DNA of 64,000 nucleotides from a candidate division KSB1 bacterium (GTDB lineage: Bacteria > Zhuqueibacterota > JdFR-76 > DREG01). The DNA is taken from the NCBI GenBank assembly GCA_022566355.1, contig JADFJB010000004.1:16128-80127 (forward strand), in the 5' to 3' direction. This document shows, piece after piece, positions 17,061 through 25,663 of the stretch (the stretch's first letter is position 1; each line of letters opens with the position of its first letter). The notes under the pieces were generated by a model that searched no databases, was not told where the DNA came from, and saw only the letters and a list, made by a program, of their open reading frames with translations. Both the position numbers and the translations under genes were made by a program.

Positions 17061-19352
17061 ATGCAATTCAAGAATATGAATATTAAGATCAAAATTTTAA
17101 TCACTTTTATTAGTTCGATAGTCATCCTAATGTTGATTGCGACAATCATCAACCATGGTTTGACGAAGAGAGCTTTAACATCGAATTTACAATCCTCCCT
17201 TGAAGTGATGAGTGCAATTGCAGGAAACGCCGTAAAAGCCGGCTTAGAATTTGAAGACGTAGATGAAGTAGGTTCTTCAATGAGTGCATTTACTGGCCTA
17301 GACTTGTTTTCTTACATACTCGTGCAAGATAAAAACAAAAATAATGTGTTTGAGTATCGCAAAGAAGGTTTGCCAAAAATAGATATGGTTGAGATCTCAC
17401 TTATTACAGATGAAATAAATGATGAAATGTTTTACACCATTCCTGTTGAAGCGAATGGTCAGGAAATGGGTTCATTAACGATTGGAATTTCGCTAGAAAA
17501 TCGGAATAAAACTTTAAACTCGACAAAATGGGCATCGATACTTTTGGCGCTGGTTATGATTGCAGTATTTACTTTGATTACAACAATCACTTCTAATTAT
17601 ATTTCCAAACCTATTCAACAGATTACAATTATAGCACAAGAATTAGAAAAAGGGAATTTGGATCAACAAATTAATATCCAGAGAGGAGATGAAATAGGTA
17701 AACTTGCTGATTCATTACGTACAATGATTGATGCGCAAAAGAACAAAGCTTATGTTGCAGACCAGATTGCACAAGGGAATCTCTCAGTTCAATTTAATGC
17801 AATTTCGAATCAAGATGTTTTAGGCAATGCTATGGTATCGATGAAGCATAGTCTAGATTTGATGCAGACAGAGCTTCAAAATACTATAGATGAACAGAAA
17901 AATGGTAACTTGGATGCCAGGTGTAATCCCGGGAAACTCAAAGGAGTTTATGCTGAATTACTTTCAGGTGTTAACGATTCTTTGGATGCAGTGATCCAAC
18001 CATTATCTGAAGGGATTCATATTTTACAAGAATATGCCAATGGTGATTTAACAAAAAAAATGCGTTCGCTTCCAGGTAAACAGGTCTTTGTAGCACAAGG
18101 CTTGGATTCCATTCGCAATACCCTATTGTCTCTTATTGAAGAAAGTAAGTCAATGGCAAAGGCTGCGGAAGAAGGTGAATTAAGCAAAAGAGGTGATGCA
18201 TCTAAATTTAAAGGAGAATATAGAGAAATTATTCTAGGCATGAATAATACCCTTGATAATATCCTTCGGCCAATAAATGAAGCGATTGATTGTCTGGCTA
18301 TGATTGCTGAAGGTAACCTAAAGGCTACTGTAAATGGTGAGTATAAGGGCGATCATGCAATTATAAAAGAATCTATTAACACTACATTTAATTCAATTAA
18401 TGAAATACTTGGACAGATGAATAATTTAGTAGATATTGTATCTACAGGTGCACAACAGGTGGCCGATTCCAGTCAATCCCTTTCTTATGGATCTACCCAA
18501 CAGGCAAGTTCGCTTGAGGAGATCAGCGCATCTATGGGTGAAATTGGAGCTCAAACAAAAATAAATGCAGAAAATGCTCTTAAAGCAAATAAGCTTGCAT
18601 CAAATTCGCATGTTGCTGCTGAGCAAGGTAATCAACAAATGAAGAAGATGTTGCAAGCAATGGATGAGATTAATAATTCGTCTAATGAAATTTCAAAAAT
18701 AATCAAAGTCATTGATGAAATTGCATTTCAAACCAACTTGCTAGCTCTTAATGCTGCTGTCGAAGCTGCCAGGGCAGGAGTGCATGGCAAAGGTTTCGCA
18801 GTAGTAGCTGAGGAGGTTAGAAACCTTGCACAACGTAGCGCCAAGGCTGCACAAGAAACTACGAATCTTATCAGTGGATCTGTAGAAAAAGTTGAAAATG
18901 GTACAAAGATAGCTAACGAAACGGATAAAGCGCTCAGTGAAATTGTAAAAGGTGTTACTGAAGTTACGGAATTAGTCGGAAAAATTGCCGAAGCTTCGAA
19001 TGAACAAGCACAGGGAATCGATCAGGTCAATTTAGGCCTAAACCAGATTGATAGTATAACCCAGAAAAATTCAGCTAGTGCTGAAGACAGTGCAAGCGCA
19101 GCAAAAGAATTGTCCAACCAAAGTGAAAATCTAAAGATGATGCTGAAGAGTTTCAACTTATCAAGTCAGAAAATTGAAACCCCGCGAATGCCTAAGGCTA
19201 AATCAAAAGATATTTTAAAATTAGAGGTTTCTGATGTTAAAGTGAGTTCAGGCAATCTGGCAGATAGACTGAAGGACGGAAAAGTTGATGATGAGGATAT
19301 AAATCCATCGGACATCATTAAATTTGATGAGGATGAATTTGGTAAGTTCTAA
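17061..19352 (+). CDS. Methyl-accepting chemotaxis protein (transmembrane, HAMP-repeat)
   Basis: A 763-residue chemoreceptor. Membrane helix 1 (about residues 11-33), a periplasmic sensor of about 120 residues, membrane helix 2 (about 157-180) and a HAMP domain are followed by extra HAMP-like units ('NGNLDARCNPGKLKG', 'EGELSKRGDASKFKG', 'AEGNLKATVNGEYKG'). The cytoplasmic hairpin tip 'EIAFQTNLLALNAAVEAARA' at about 553-572 is the CheA/CheW contact site. The C-terminus ends EFGKF, which fits the x-[FWYH]-x-x-[FWYH] pentapeptide used by some receptors to tether CheR. The ligand is unknown. It lies between cheW and cheR, so it probably feeds this pathway. Confidence 0.93.
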   Translation: MQFKNMNIKIKILITFISSIVILMLIATIINHGLTKRALTSNLQSSLEVMSAIAGNAVKAGLEFEDVDEVGSSMSAFTGLDLFSYILVQDKNKNNVFEYRKEGLPKIDMVEISLITDEINDEMFYTIPVEANGQEMGSLTIGISLENRNKTLNSTKWASILLALVMIAVFTLITTITSNYISKPIQQITIIAQELEKGNLDQQINIQRGDEIGKLADSLRTMIDAQKNKAYVADQIAQGNLSVQFNAISNQDVLGNAMVSMKHSLDLMQTELQNTIDEQKNGNLDARCNPGKLKGVYAELLSGVNDSLDAVIQPLSEGIHILQEYANGDLTKKMRSLPGKQVFVAQGLDSIRNTLLSLIEESKSMAKAAEEGELSKRGDASKFKGEYREIILGMNNTLDNILRPINEAIDCLAMIAEGNLKATVNGEYKGDHAIIKESINTTFNSINEILGQMNNLVDIVSTGAQQVADSSQSLSYGSTQQASSLEEISASMGEIGAQTKINAENALKANKLASNSHVAAEQGNQQMKKMLQAMDEINNSSNEISKIIKVIDEIAFQTNLLALNAAVEAARAGVHGKGFAVVAEEVRNLAQRSAKAAQETTNLISGSVEKVENGTKIANETDKALSEIVKGVTEVTELVGKIAEASNEQAQGIDQVNLGLNQIDSITQKNSASAEDSASAAKELSNQSENLKMMLKSFNLSSQKIETPRMPKAKSKDILKLEVSDVKVSSGNLADRLKDGKVDDEDINPSDIIKFDEDEFGKF

Positions 19353-19424
19353 TGTTTGATAAGTCCATTAATTGAAGAATCGAATTTCCCGATTTAAAAG
19401 TAGTACACAAAAATCAGGTAATCA

Positions 19425-20258
19425 TTGAATTTACAATTAACAATTACAAATAATGAGTTCAAACTCATTAGAAACCTTATTTATGATCAATTCGGGATTA
19501 ACCTCTGCGAACAAAAAAAAGGTTTGGTTGTTGGTAGATTGCGAAAAGTTCTTAACCAAAATGGATTTAATAGTTTTGGACAGTATTATGACTATGTAAA
19601 GTCAGATACAACTGGTGAAGCTCTGAAAACCTTAATCGATAAAATATCCACGAATCATACATATTTTTTTAGGGAGAAGGCACATTTTGATTTTTTAATG
19701 AAAAATACTTTTCCTGAAATAGCACAAAAAATTGCAGGAAGTAAGATAAATAATTTACGAATTTGGTGTGCAGGTTGCTCATCCGGTGAGGAACCCTATA
19801 CCTTGGCAATGATTTTGTTAGAATACTTTGGTATGAAGATTAGTAATTGGGATACAGGAATTCTTGCAACAGACATATCTTCTGAAATATTAGAAAAGGC
19901 GAACGAAGCGATTTACGCGACTACTAATGTTGCGAATTTACCAAATACTTACCTTCATAAATATTTTAAAGAAATTTCCAAAGAGACCTGGGCAGTTAAG
20001 GATAAATTAAAGAAGCTCGTTTTATTCAAACAGTTAAATTTAATGAGAGAAGATTATCCTTTTAAAGGGAAATTCGACGTTATCTTTTGTCGCAATGTAA
20101 TGATTTATTTCGACAATGTGAAAAGGGAAAATCTGATCAATAAATTCTACAAATACACCCAACCAGGTGGTTATCTTTTTGTTGGGCATGCTGAATCACT
20201 GACAAGATATCAATGTCCTTATCGATATATTAAACCTGGGGTATATAAAAAGGAATAA
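19425..20258 (+). CDS. cheR: Chemotaxis protein methyltransferase CheR
   Basis: CheR methylates glutamates of chemoreceptors with S-adenosylmethionine, giving adaptation. The 277-residue product has the helical N-terminal domain ('FFREKAHFDFL' near its end), the SAM-binding motif 'IWCAGCSSGEEPYTLAM' and the conserved 'FDVIFCRNVMIYFD'. It starts at TTG 19425 after a modest AGGT Shine-Dalgarno; no better start aligns. The stop overlaps the cheB start (TAATG). Confidence 0.95.
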   Translation: MNLQLTITNNEFKLIRNLIYDQFGINLCEQKKGLVVGRLRKVLNQNGFNSFGQYYDYVKSDTTGEALKTLIDKISTNHTYFFREKAHFDFLMKNTFPEIAQKIAGSKINNLRIWCAGCSSGEEPYTLAMILLEYFGMKISNWDTGILATDISSEILEKANEAIYATTNVANLPNTYLHKYFKEISKETWAVKDKLKKLVLFKQLNLMREDYPFKGKFDVIFCRNVMIYFDNVKRENLINKFYKYTQPGGYLFVGHAESLTRYQCPYRYIKPGVYKKE

Positions 20259-21322
20259 TGATGATAAACAAAAAAATTCGTGTTTTGATTGTGGATGACT
20301 CCAGATTTGTACAGACAATTCTTACTAAAGGTCTTTCTTTGGATCCGGAAATTGAAGTAATCGGAAGTGCAGCAGATCCTTATGAAGCGCGAGACAAAAT
20401 CGTTAATCTTAAACCGGATGTTTTGACCCTTGATGTTGAAATGCCAAAAATGAATGGATTAGAGTTTCTAAAGAAGTTAATGCCACAATACCCGATGCCG
20501 GTAATTATGGTGAGCTCTCTAACAAATAGAAGCTCCCAGATAACCCTGGATGCCTTATCTGCGGGAGCAGTAGACTTTGTGGTAAAACCATCCCCTAACC
20601 TGGATGGTGGGTTAAGTGGACTCATTGAAGTCATTCAAGAGAAAATAAAAATTGCCTCTAAGGTAAATGTTAAAAACCGTCAAAGCGGAAAAAGTAGTTC
20701 AAAAGAAATTCAATCGATTGAAGGATGTTCCGGGCTTGCATTACATAGCAAAATCATCGCAATCGGGGCATCAACCGGAGGTACGGACGCAATTGAGACA
20801 ATTATTAAAACATTTCCTAAAAATATGCCTAGTACAGTGATAGTGCAACATATGCCTACAGGATTTACCAAGTTATTTGCCGATCGAATCAATTCAAAAT
20901 GCCAGGTTAATGTCAAAGAAGCTGAGTCGGGAGATATTCTCTCTCCAGGTACAGTCCTGATTGCCCCGGGTGGTTATCAAATGACTTTAGTTAAAACCAA
21001 TTTGGAATATCGAGTTTTGTGCAGGCAGGGAGAGTTGGTATGCGGACATGCACCATCAGTTGAAGTTTTATTTAATTCAGTTGCCCAGGTAGCAGGTCCA
21101 AATGCAATTGGAGTAATGTTAACGGGAATGGGTCATGACGGCGCTGATGCCATGGTTAAAATGCGGAAAGCCGGGGCAAAAACAATGGCTCAGGACGAAG
21201 CTACATCTGTTGTATTCGGAATGCCAAAAGAAGCTTATGAACGGGGAGGTGCAGAAGTATTGGTTCCATTGGACAGAATACCTACAAAAGTGAATCAATA
21301 CTTATTCACAGGTGATAAATAG
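20258..21322 (+). CDS. cheB: Chemotaxis glutamate methylesterase/response regulator CheB
   Basis: CheB removes receptor methyl groups and can deamidate receptor glutamines when phosphorylated by CheA. The 354-residue product has an N-terminal receiver (D13/D14, phosphosite D59 in 'LTLDVEMPKMNG'), a short linker, and the esterase domain with the catalytic triad regions 'AIGASTGGTDAI' (Ser), 'IVQHMPTGFT' (His) and 'GMGHDGADAM' (Asp). It overlaps cheR by one nucleotide. Full-length and apparently intact. Confidence 0.97.
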   Translation: MMINKKIRVLIVDDSRFVQTILTKGLSLDPEIEVIGSAADPYEARDKIVNLKPDVLTLDVEMPKMNGLEFLKKLMPQYPMPVIMVSSLTNRSSQITLDALSAGAVDFVVKPSPNLDGGLSGLIEVIQEKIKIASKVNVKNRQSGKSSSKEIQSIEGCSGLALHSKIIAIGASTGGTDAIETIIKTFPKNMPSTVIVQHMPTGFTKLFADRINSKCQVNVKEAESGDILSPGTVLIAPGGYQMTLVKTNLEYRVLCRQGELVCGHAPSVEVLFNSVAQVAGPNAIGVMLTGMGHDGADAMVKMRKAGAKTMAQDEATSVVFGMPKEAYERGGAEVLVPLDRIPTKVNQYLFTGDK

Positions 21323-21323
21323 G

Positions 21324-21800
21324 ATGATTTTAGTGGGAATAGGTGAGATTGTAATTTCAAATAAACCTGGGGAAACGATAAAGACAATGGCATTGGGATC
21401 ATGCGTTGGTATCGTCATGTTATCAAAAAAGAAAAACGTTGTTGCGATGGCCCATGTGGCATTGCCAGATTCTTCAATTAATCACAACCTAAGAAATAAT
21501 ATACCCGGGTATTTTGCAGATCAAGCAGTACCTAACTTGTTAAAAGAACTTAAGAGATTTGGCGTAAGCACGTTTGATATTACAGTGAAATTAATTGGTG
21601 GTTCAAGTATTATGGACCCGGTTGGCATATTTAATATTGGTAAAAGAAATGTGCTAACCATTCGGAAATTGTTGTGGAATTCTAGGCTAGGTGCAACTGT
21701 TGAGGATGTGGGAGGAAATTATAGCCGGACTTTATGGGTAGAAATAGACACAGGCAAAGTCTTCATCTCATCCCCAAAGAGAGGTAAGTGGGAATTATGA
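21324..21800 (+). CDS. cheD: Chemoreceptor glutamine deamidase CheD
   Basis: CheD deamidates receptor glutamines and, in CheC systems, binds CheC to tune adaptation. The 158-residue product has C27 in 'MALGSCVGIVM' and H44 in 'MAHVALP', the Cys-His pair of the family, and 'VKLIGGSSIM' for the third position. An in-frame GTG at 21312 lies inside the Shine-Dalgarno (AGGTGAT), so ATG 21324 is used, two nt after the cheB stop. The presence of CheD fits the CheC/CheX-type proteins elsewhere in the window. Confidence 0.93.
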   Translation: MILVGIGEIVISNKPGETIKTMALGSCVGIVMLSKKKNVVAMAHVALPDSSINHNLRNNIPGYFADQAVPNLLKELKRFGVSTFDITVKLIGGSSIMDPVGIFNIGKRNVLTIRKLLWNSRLGATVEDVGGNYSRTLWVEIDTGKVFISSPKRGKWEL

Positions 21801-22657
21801 GTGAATTATTAACATGTATTCTTGACAAAGTAAAAAAGATGCCTCCTATAAGATCCGATACGTATAAGATTATTCAGATTTTATCTAAAGATAATTATTC
21901 TATTAATGAAATTGCTAAAATCGTAGAAGCTGATGTTTCATTGACAGCCAGATGTCTGAGAACAGTGAATTCGGCAAGTATGGGCTTGAGAAAAGAAGTG
22001 ATTTCGATCCGGCATGCTCTTAATCTCCTTGGCTCAAAAAGCTTTCTCGGTATTGTACTTAGAGAGTCAGTTCTAGATATTACTCCCAATCCAATTGAAG
22101 GGTACTACACGAAGACAGAGGAATTTTGGAATGATTGTCTTCGATCTGCGATTGCATCAAGAATTCTTTTAACAAGAAGTACATTAAATATAATGCCCGA
22201 ATTAGCATACACAGCCGCTCTTTTGCAGGATATTGGGAAAATTGTTATTGATGAGTTTTTTGATCGTGCTGATTTTGATAATTATAATTTAATGGCACCT
22301 GAAAATGATAAGAACTTTTTGGATGTTGAAAAAACAGTATTTGGAACCGATCATACAATAATAGGAGAACAAATTGCTGAAGTGTGGCAGTTCCCAGATT
22401 CTTTGACAAATGTTATTCGTTATCATCATACTCCAAGCTCGGCGCCAAAAAAATATAGAGATCTTGTTGTTGTTGTGCATCTTGGTAAAGTCTTGGCAAC
22501 TTTTACTGATACGATTGGAGGTGTTGGTAGTTTTGAATATCGACTGGATCCGATTATAGAAGAATATTTTAAAATGGATAAAAAAATTGTAGCTGAGTTA
22601 ATTTGTAGTATAGATATGGAATTTATATCAACCGTGAGAAACTTTGGGTGGTATTGA
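21797..22657 (+). CDS. HDOD-domain signalling protein (1)
   Basis: A 286-residue protein filled by an HDOD domain, a non-catalytic relative of HD phosphohydrolases common in signalling. Typical stretches are 'VEADVSLTARCLRTVNSA', 'SIRHALNLLGSKSFLGIVL', 'YTAALLQDIGKIVIDEF' and 'NVIRYHHTP'. Its start overlaps cheD by ATGA (the GTG at 21788 is less likely). Placement among che genes suggests a role in motility signalling; the molecular function is not known. A second HDOD gene lies at 33876. Confidence 0.85.
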   Translation: MSELLTCILDKVKKMPPIRSDTYKIIQILSKDNYSINEIAKIVEADVSLTARCLRTVNSASMGLRKEVISIRHALNLLGSKSFLGIVLRESVLDITPNPIEGYYTKTEEFWNDCLRSAIASRILLTRSTLNIMPELAYTAALLQDIGKIVIDEFFDRADFDNYNLMAPENDKNFLDVEKTVFGTDHTIIGEQIAEVWQFPDSLTNVIRYHHTPSSAPKKYRDLVVVVHLGKVLATFTDTIGGVGSFEYRLDPIIEEYFKMDKKIVAELICSIDMEFISTVRNFGWY

Positions 22658-23043
22658 AGGGAAAATTACGTTTAATCGTATTTTTGATAGTGGATGAATC
22701 TGCTGTAGCAAGAAAAATGATCAAACGTTCGTTAGAAATCGTGGGTCTCCAGGATTCTGATTTTTCTGAAGCCGAGAATAGTGTGGAAGCTTTAGAAATT
22801 CTTAAGGATTCAGAGTTCGATTTAGTTTGTACAGATCTGAATATGCCGGAGATGGATGGTACGCAGCTTCTTAAAAGAATAAAAAACTCTCCAAAATTAA
22901 CGGATACCCCTGTTATCATAATTTCGAGCCTCACGAATGCAACCAGAGAAAAACAATTGCTTTCTGATCATGCGTTAAAAGTATTCAAAAAGCCATTGTC
23001 TTTACCGGAATTTAGCGGCTTTTTTAGTGTTTATTTAAATTAA
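22654..23043 (+). CDS. CheY-like single-domain response regulator
   Basis: A ~129-residue receiver with D14-E15 in the acidic pocket, phosphosite D61 in 'LVCTDLNMPEMDG', 'VIIISSLT' and 'VFKKPLSLPEF'. The start is uncertain: TTG 22654 gives a TTGA overlap with the HDOD stop, and GTG 22648 is an alternative. It sits between an HDOD gene and a CheX-like gene, so it may be a second CheY with its own phosphatase. The acidic pocket uses D-E where the cheY at 13364 has D-D. Confidence 0.85.
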   Translation: MKGKLRLIVFLIVDESAVARKMIKRSLEIVGLQDSDFSEAENSVEALEILKDSEFDLVCTDLNMPEMDGTQLLKRIKNSPKLTDTPVIIISSLTNATREKQLLSDHALKVFKKPLSLPEFSGFFSVYLN

Positions 23044-23064
23044 AATTAAGGTAGAACTGTAAAG

Positions 23065-23470
23065 ATGAGTAGTGGGAAAAACCAATTGATTAATGCTTTA
23101 TCCGGGGCTGTCGCTGAAACTTTTGAGGGATTGGCCTTTGCTGAAGTTGAAAAACCCGGCAAATGGCGCGCTACATATTGTCATCGGTGAAAATTTGTCT
23201 TTTGAACTTACTAAATCTTTATCAGGTGAAGATAGGCAAGAAATAGCAGACTCATTAGTAAGAGATTCCATAGCAGAAATTGCCAATATTATTGGTGGTA
23301 GTTATTTGCGCTTTATAACCCTGGAAAATCATAAATATGAGTTAGGTATTCCTGTTTCGCGTAGAATAGCCGATAAGAAGTCAGAGTTTAATGAGAAATC
23401 TGCAATTTATATGGCTTTTGATATTGAAGGGAATAAAATTTATGTAATGTTGACTAATTCACAAAATTGA
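23065..23470 (+). CDS. CheX/CheC-like protein split by a +1 frameshift
   Basis: From ATG 23065 one frame reads MSSGKNQLINALSGAVAETF, then 'EGLAFAEVEKP' and stops at about 23190. The next frame, open to 23470, continues with 'ANGALHIVIGENLSFEL' and 'RDSIAEIANIIGGS', the E-x-x-N helix of CheX/CheC phosphatases. Joining the frames at the AAA-CCC-G near 23150 (skipping one base) gives a continuous ~134-residue protein of normal CheX-like size. The gene is either damaged, mis-sequenced by one base, or read through by +1 shifting. An ATG at 23093 opens the second frame but would lose the conserved N-terminus. Confidence 0.65.
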
Positions 23471-23777
23471 GCTTATACTGGCAGAAAACTAAATAATTAG
23501 TATAAAATCACCTTATCATTCTTGGCTTAGAATAGAATATCTTAAAAGGGGATAACAACCTTTATTATTCTACTCAATAAGTTCTTCTTCGGGTAATACT
23601 TGCCGATTTGCTTGGTAAGAATTGCCTACTCTCAAGTTTTACCTTCCTTGTAAGACTAAGACATATATCTATATATCAATAATAAACAATAGGTTATGGT
23701 TTAAAATATTATTGAAATAATCTGGCATATGTCTTGCTAAAGAGATTCAAATAGTTACCAACCGAGAGGATTTATAA
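23471..23777. other. Non-coding region upstream of fliM
   Basis: 307 nt with no supported gene. It holds the sigma-54-type promoter at 23723-23737 and small weak inverted repeats (for example around 23473-23505 and CTTGCC/GGTAAG near 23600). No T-run terminator for the chemotaxis operon is evident. Confidence 0.6.
23723..23737 (+). promoter_or_regulatory. Sigma-54-type (-24/-12) promoter of fliM operon
   Basis: TGGCAT (23723-23728), five nt, TTGC (23734-23737) matches the sigma-54 consensus TGGCAC-N5-TTGC with the exact GG to GC spacing. The expected start of transcription near 23749 leaves a ~29-nt leader before the TTG start of fliM. The distance from TTGC to the start codon (41 nt) equals that of the promoter upstream of flgF. 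No activator site was identified. Confidence 0.8.
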
Positions 23778-24731
23778 TTGGAATATATAAAAGATCAAGA
23801 AGAGCTTGATGCAATTTATCAAGACATCCAAAAGGAAATTGAAGAAAAAAGTTTATATCAGCAGTCAATTAGAACGTTTGATTTTAAGCAGCCAGACCGC
23901 ATTACCCGCAATGCAAAAAAAATTATTGAAAATATACAAGATAATTTTTCAAAGGAAGTTGCGTCTCACCTGAATAACAAACTTCGGGCAAATGTTAACA
24001 TTCAGTTAGTTTCCTTAAGTCAGCAGTCTTTGTCAGAATTTATAGAAGGAATGGACGTACAATCTTGTTTCTATGTGTTTAGGATAAATGAATATGATAG
24101 GGAAGCTGTTCTTGAGATACATCCTCACCTGGCATTTTATATAGTAGATCGGGTAATGGGTGGCCCGGGTCATGGTAACCAGTTAGACCGGGAATTGACA
24201 AAAATAGAACAGATAATCATGAAGCAAGTGGTCGCCGAAATTCTGGAAATAAACCGAGTGGCTTGGAGCCGGATAGTTTCTTTTACGATTGGCTCACAAA
24301 ATTATTATAGTAGTTCAAATTACATTCAGTTTGCAAAAACCGGGGAAACTATTGTTTCGGTAACTTTTGAAGTTTCTATTGAAGATACTCAAAGTATGCT
24401 GGTGCTTAGTTATCCGTATTACTTAATAAATGATTTAGTGCCGGATATAAGCTCAAATAGTGAAAAAAATCAAGTAAGTAATGTTCGTAGTAAGGCGTTA
24501 ATTAATAAAAATTTAGAAACCTCAAAAACACCAATTTCTGTAAATTTAGGTCAATCAAAATTATCTTTAAAGGATCTGATTAATTTGAAAAACGGGGACG
24601 TAATTCTTTTGAATAAACAAACAACAGATAATCTGGAACTAATTGTTGGAAAAAAACCTCGCTTTTATGGTAAAGCTGGTATTATAAAAAATCGCTTTGC
24701 TTTTAAAGTAGCTCAAAGATCTCAAAGCTAA
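23778..24731 (+). CDS. fliM: Flagellar motor switch protein FliM
   Basis: FliM is the C-ring protein that binds CheY-P and sets rotation direction. The 317-residue product has a short N-terminal 'DQEELDAIYQDI' resembling the CheY-P-binding EIDAL motif, the middle domain with 'PHLAFYIVDRVMGGPG' and 'DRELTKIEQIIMKQVV', and a C-terminal SpoA domain (about 250-312). It begins with TTG behind GAGAGGA (23764-23770). It opens the export-gate operon and is preceded by a sigma-54-type promoter. Confidence 0.94.
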   Translation: MEYIKDQEELDAIYQDIQKEIEEKSLYQQSIRTFDFKQPDRITRNAKKIIENIQDNFSKEVASHLNNKLRANVNIQLVSLSQQSLSEFIEGMDVQSCFYVFRINEYDREAVLEIHPHLAFYIVDRVMGGPGHGNQLDRELTKIEQIIMKQVVAEILEINRVAWSRIVSFTIGSQNYYSSSNYIQFAKTGETIVSVTFEVSIEDTQSMLVLSYPYYLINDLVPDISSNSEKNQVSNVRSKALINKNLETSKTPISVNLGQSKLSLKDLINLKNGDVILLNKQTTDNLELIVGKKPRFYGKAGIIKNRFAFKVAQRSQS

Positions 24732-24744
24732 TAAGGATAAGCAA

Positions 24745-25167
24745 ATGGAAGAAGAAAACACTGATATGGAAAATCCGCAGGAAGGTACAGAAGTCGTTCA
24801 GGAAAAGGATGCTGCACAACAGAAATTATTTAAAGAGGATTTAAGTGCATTACCCATGAGCGATGATGAAGATAAAAGTGACTCATTATTAAATTCCAAA
24901 ACTCTGGAATTCTTATTTGACCTGGAGTTACTAATGTCCGTGGAGTTGGCAAGAAAAGAAATGAGGCTTCAGGATATAGTCAATTTGGATGAGGGGTCTA
25001 TCGTAGAATTTGATAAACTCGCAGGTGAGTCGGTTGATATTCTGGTTAACAACAAAAAAATTGCTGAAGGAGAAGTTGTTGTGATCGATGACCGATTTGG
25101 TGTTCGAATTGTTGACTTGGTTAACCCAACAGATCGAATCAAAGACCTTACCAAGTTAGCCTCATAA
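24745..25167 (+). CDS. fliN: Flagellar motor switch protein FliN
   Basis: FliN forms the base of the C ring and helps dock the FliH/FliI complex. The 140-residue product has an acidic, variable N-terminal half and a C-terminal SpoA domain: 'LMSVELARKEMRLQDIVNL', 'GSIVEFDKLAGESVDILVN', 'EGEVVVIDDRFGVRI'. It follows fliM by 13 nt and its stop overlaps the fliO start (TAATG). Confidence 0.95.
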   Translation: MEEENTDMENPQEGTEVVQEKDAAQQKLFKEDLSALPMSDDEDKSDSLLNSKTLEFLFDLELLMSVELARKEMRLQDIVNLDEGSIVEFDKLAGESVDILVNNKKIAEGEVVVIDDRFGVRIVDLVNPTDRIKDLTKLAS

Positions 25168-25658
25168 TGAAGAAGAAGACGCGCAAAAAAATTACAATTG
25201 TTCTCGTTGTACTGGCTTTTTTGATGGCAGGAGTGAATTATATATTGCTTGGACATGGGCAAGTTCCAGCAGAGCAGCAAAGTCCTGCAACCGTACCAAA
25301 TTTCACTGAACTCATTTTCCAATCTATTATTCTTTTGGGCTTCATCATTCTGTTGATTTATTTCATCTTGTATCTACTCAAAAGATTTGTTTATAAAAAT
25401 CCTGCCCAACATTCAAACAATGCATTCGAAATCCTGAGTATTACACCACTTATACCTAAAAAATCAATATGTGTCATAAAAATGGTTGACCGTATTTTGG
25501 TTTTAGGGTTAACCGAAAACGCAATCAGTCCTATCACACAAATTGATAACCCGGATCAACGCAGGGAATGGGAGGCTGCTTTTAAAAATTCTGGCGGTTC
25601 TACTGCCAGATCATTTTCAGCTCAGTTAGAAAAAATATTTCGTGGAATTAAGAAATAG
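25167..25658 (+). CDS. fliO: Flagellar biosynthetic protein FliO
   Basis: FliO is a small membrane protein that helps assemble the FliP ring of the export gate. The 163-residue product has an N-terminal hydrophobic segment (about 8-27), a second strong membrane helix (about 50-72) and a cytoplasmic domain with 'ILSITPLIPKKSICVIKMVDRILVLGLTENAI', the usual FliO pattern. FliO is poorly conserved, but position between fliN and fliP supports the call. Confidence 0.88.
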   Translation: MKKKTRKKITIVLVVLAFLMAGVNYILLGHGQVPAEQQSPATVPNFTELIFQSIILLGFIILLIYFILYLLKRFVYKNPAQHSNNAFEILSITPLIPKKSICVIKMVDRILVLGLTENAISPITQIDNPDQRREWEAAFKNSGGSTARSFSAQLEKIFRGIKK

Positions 25659-25663
25659 ATTCA

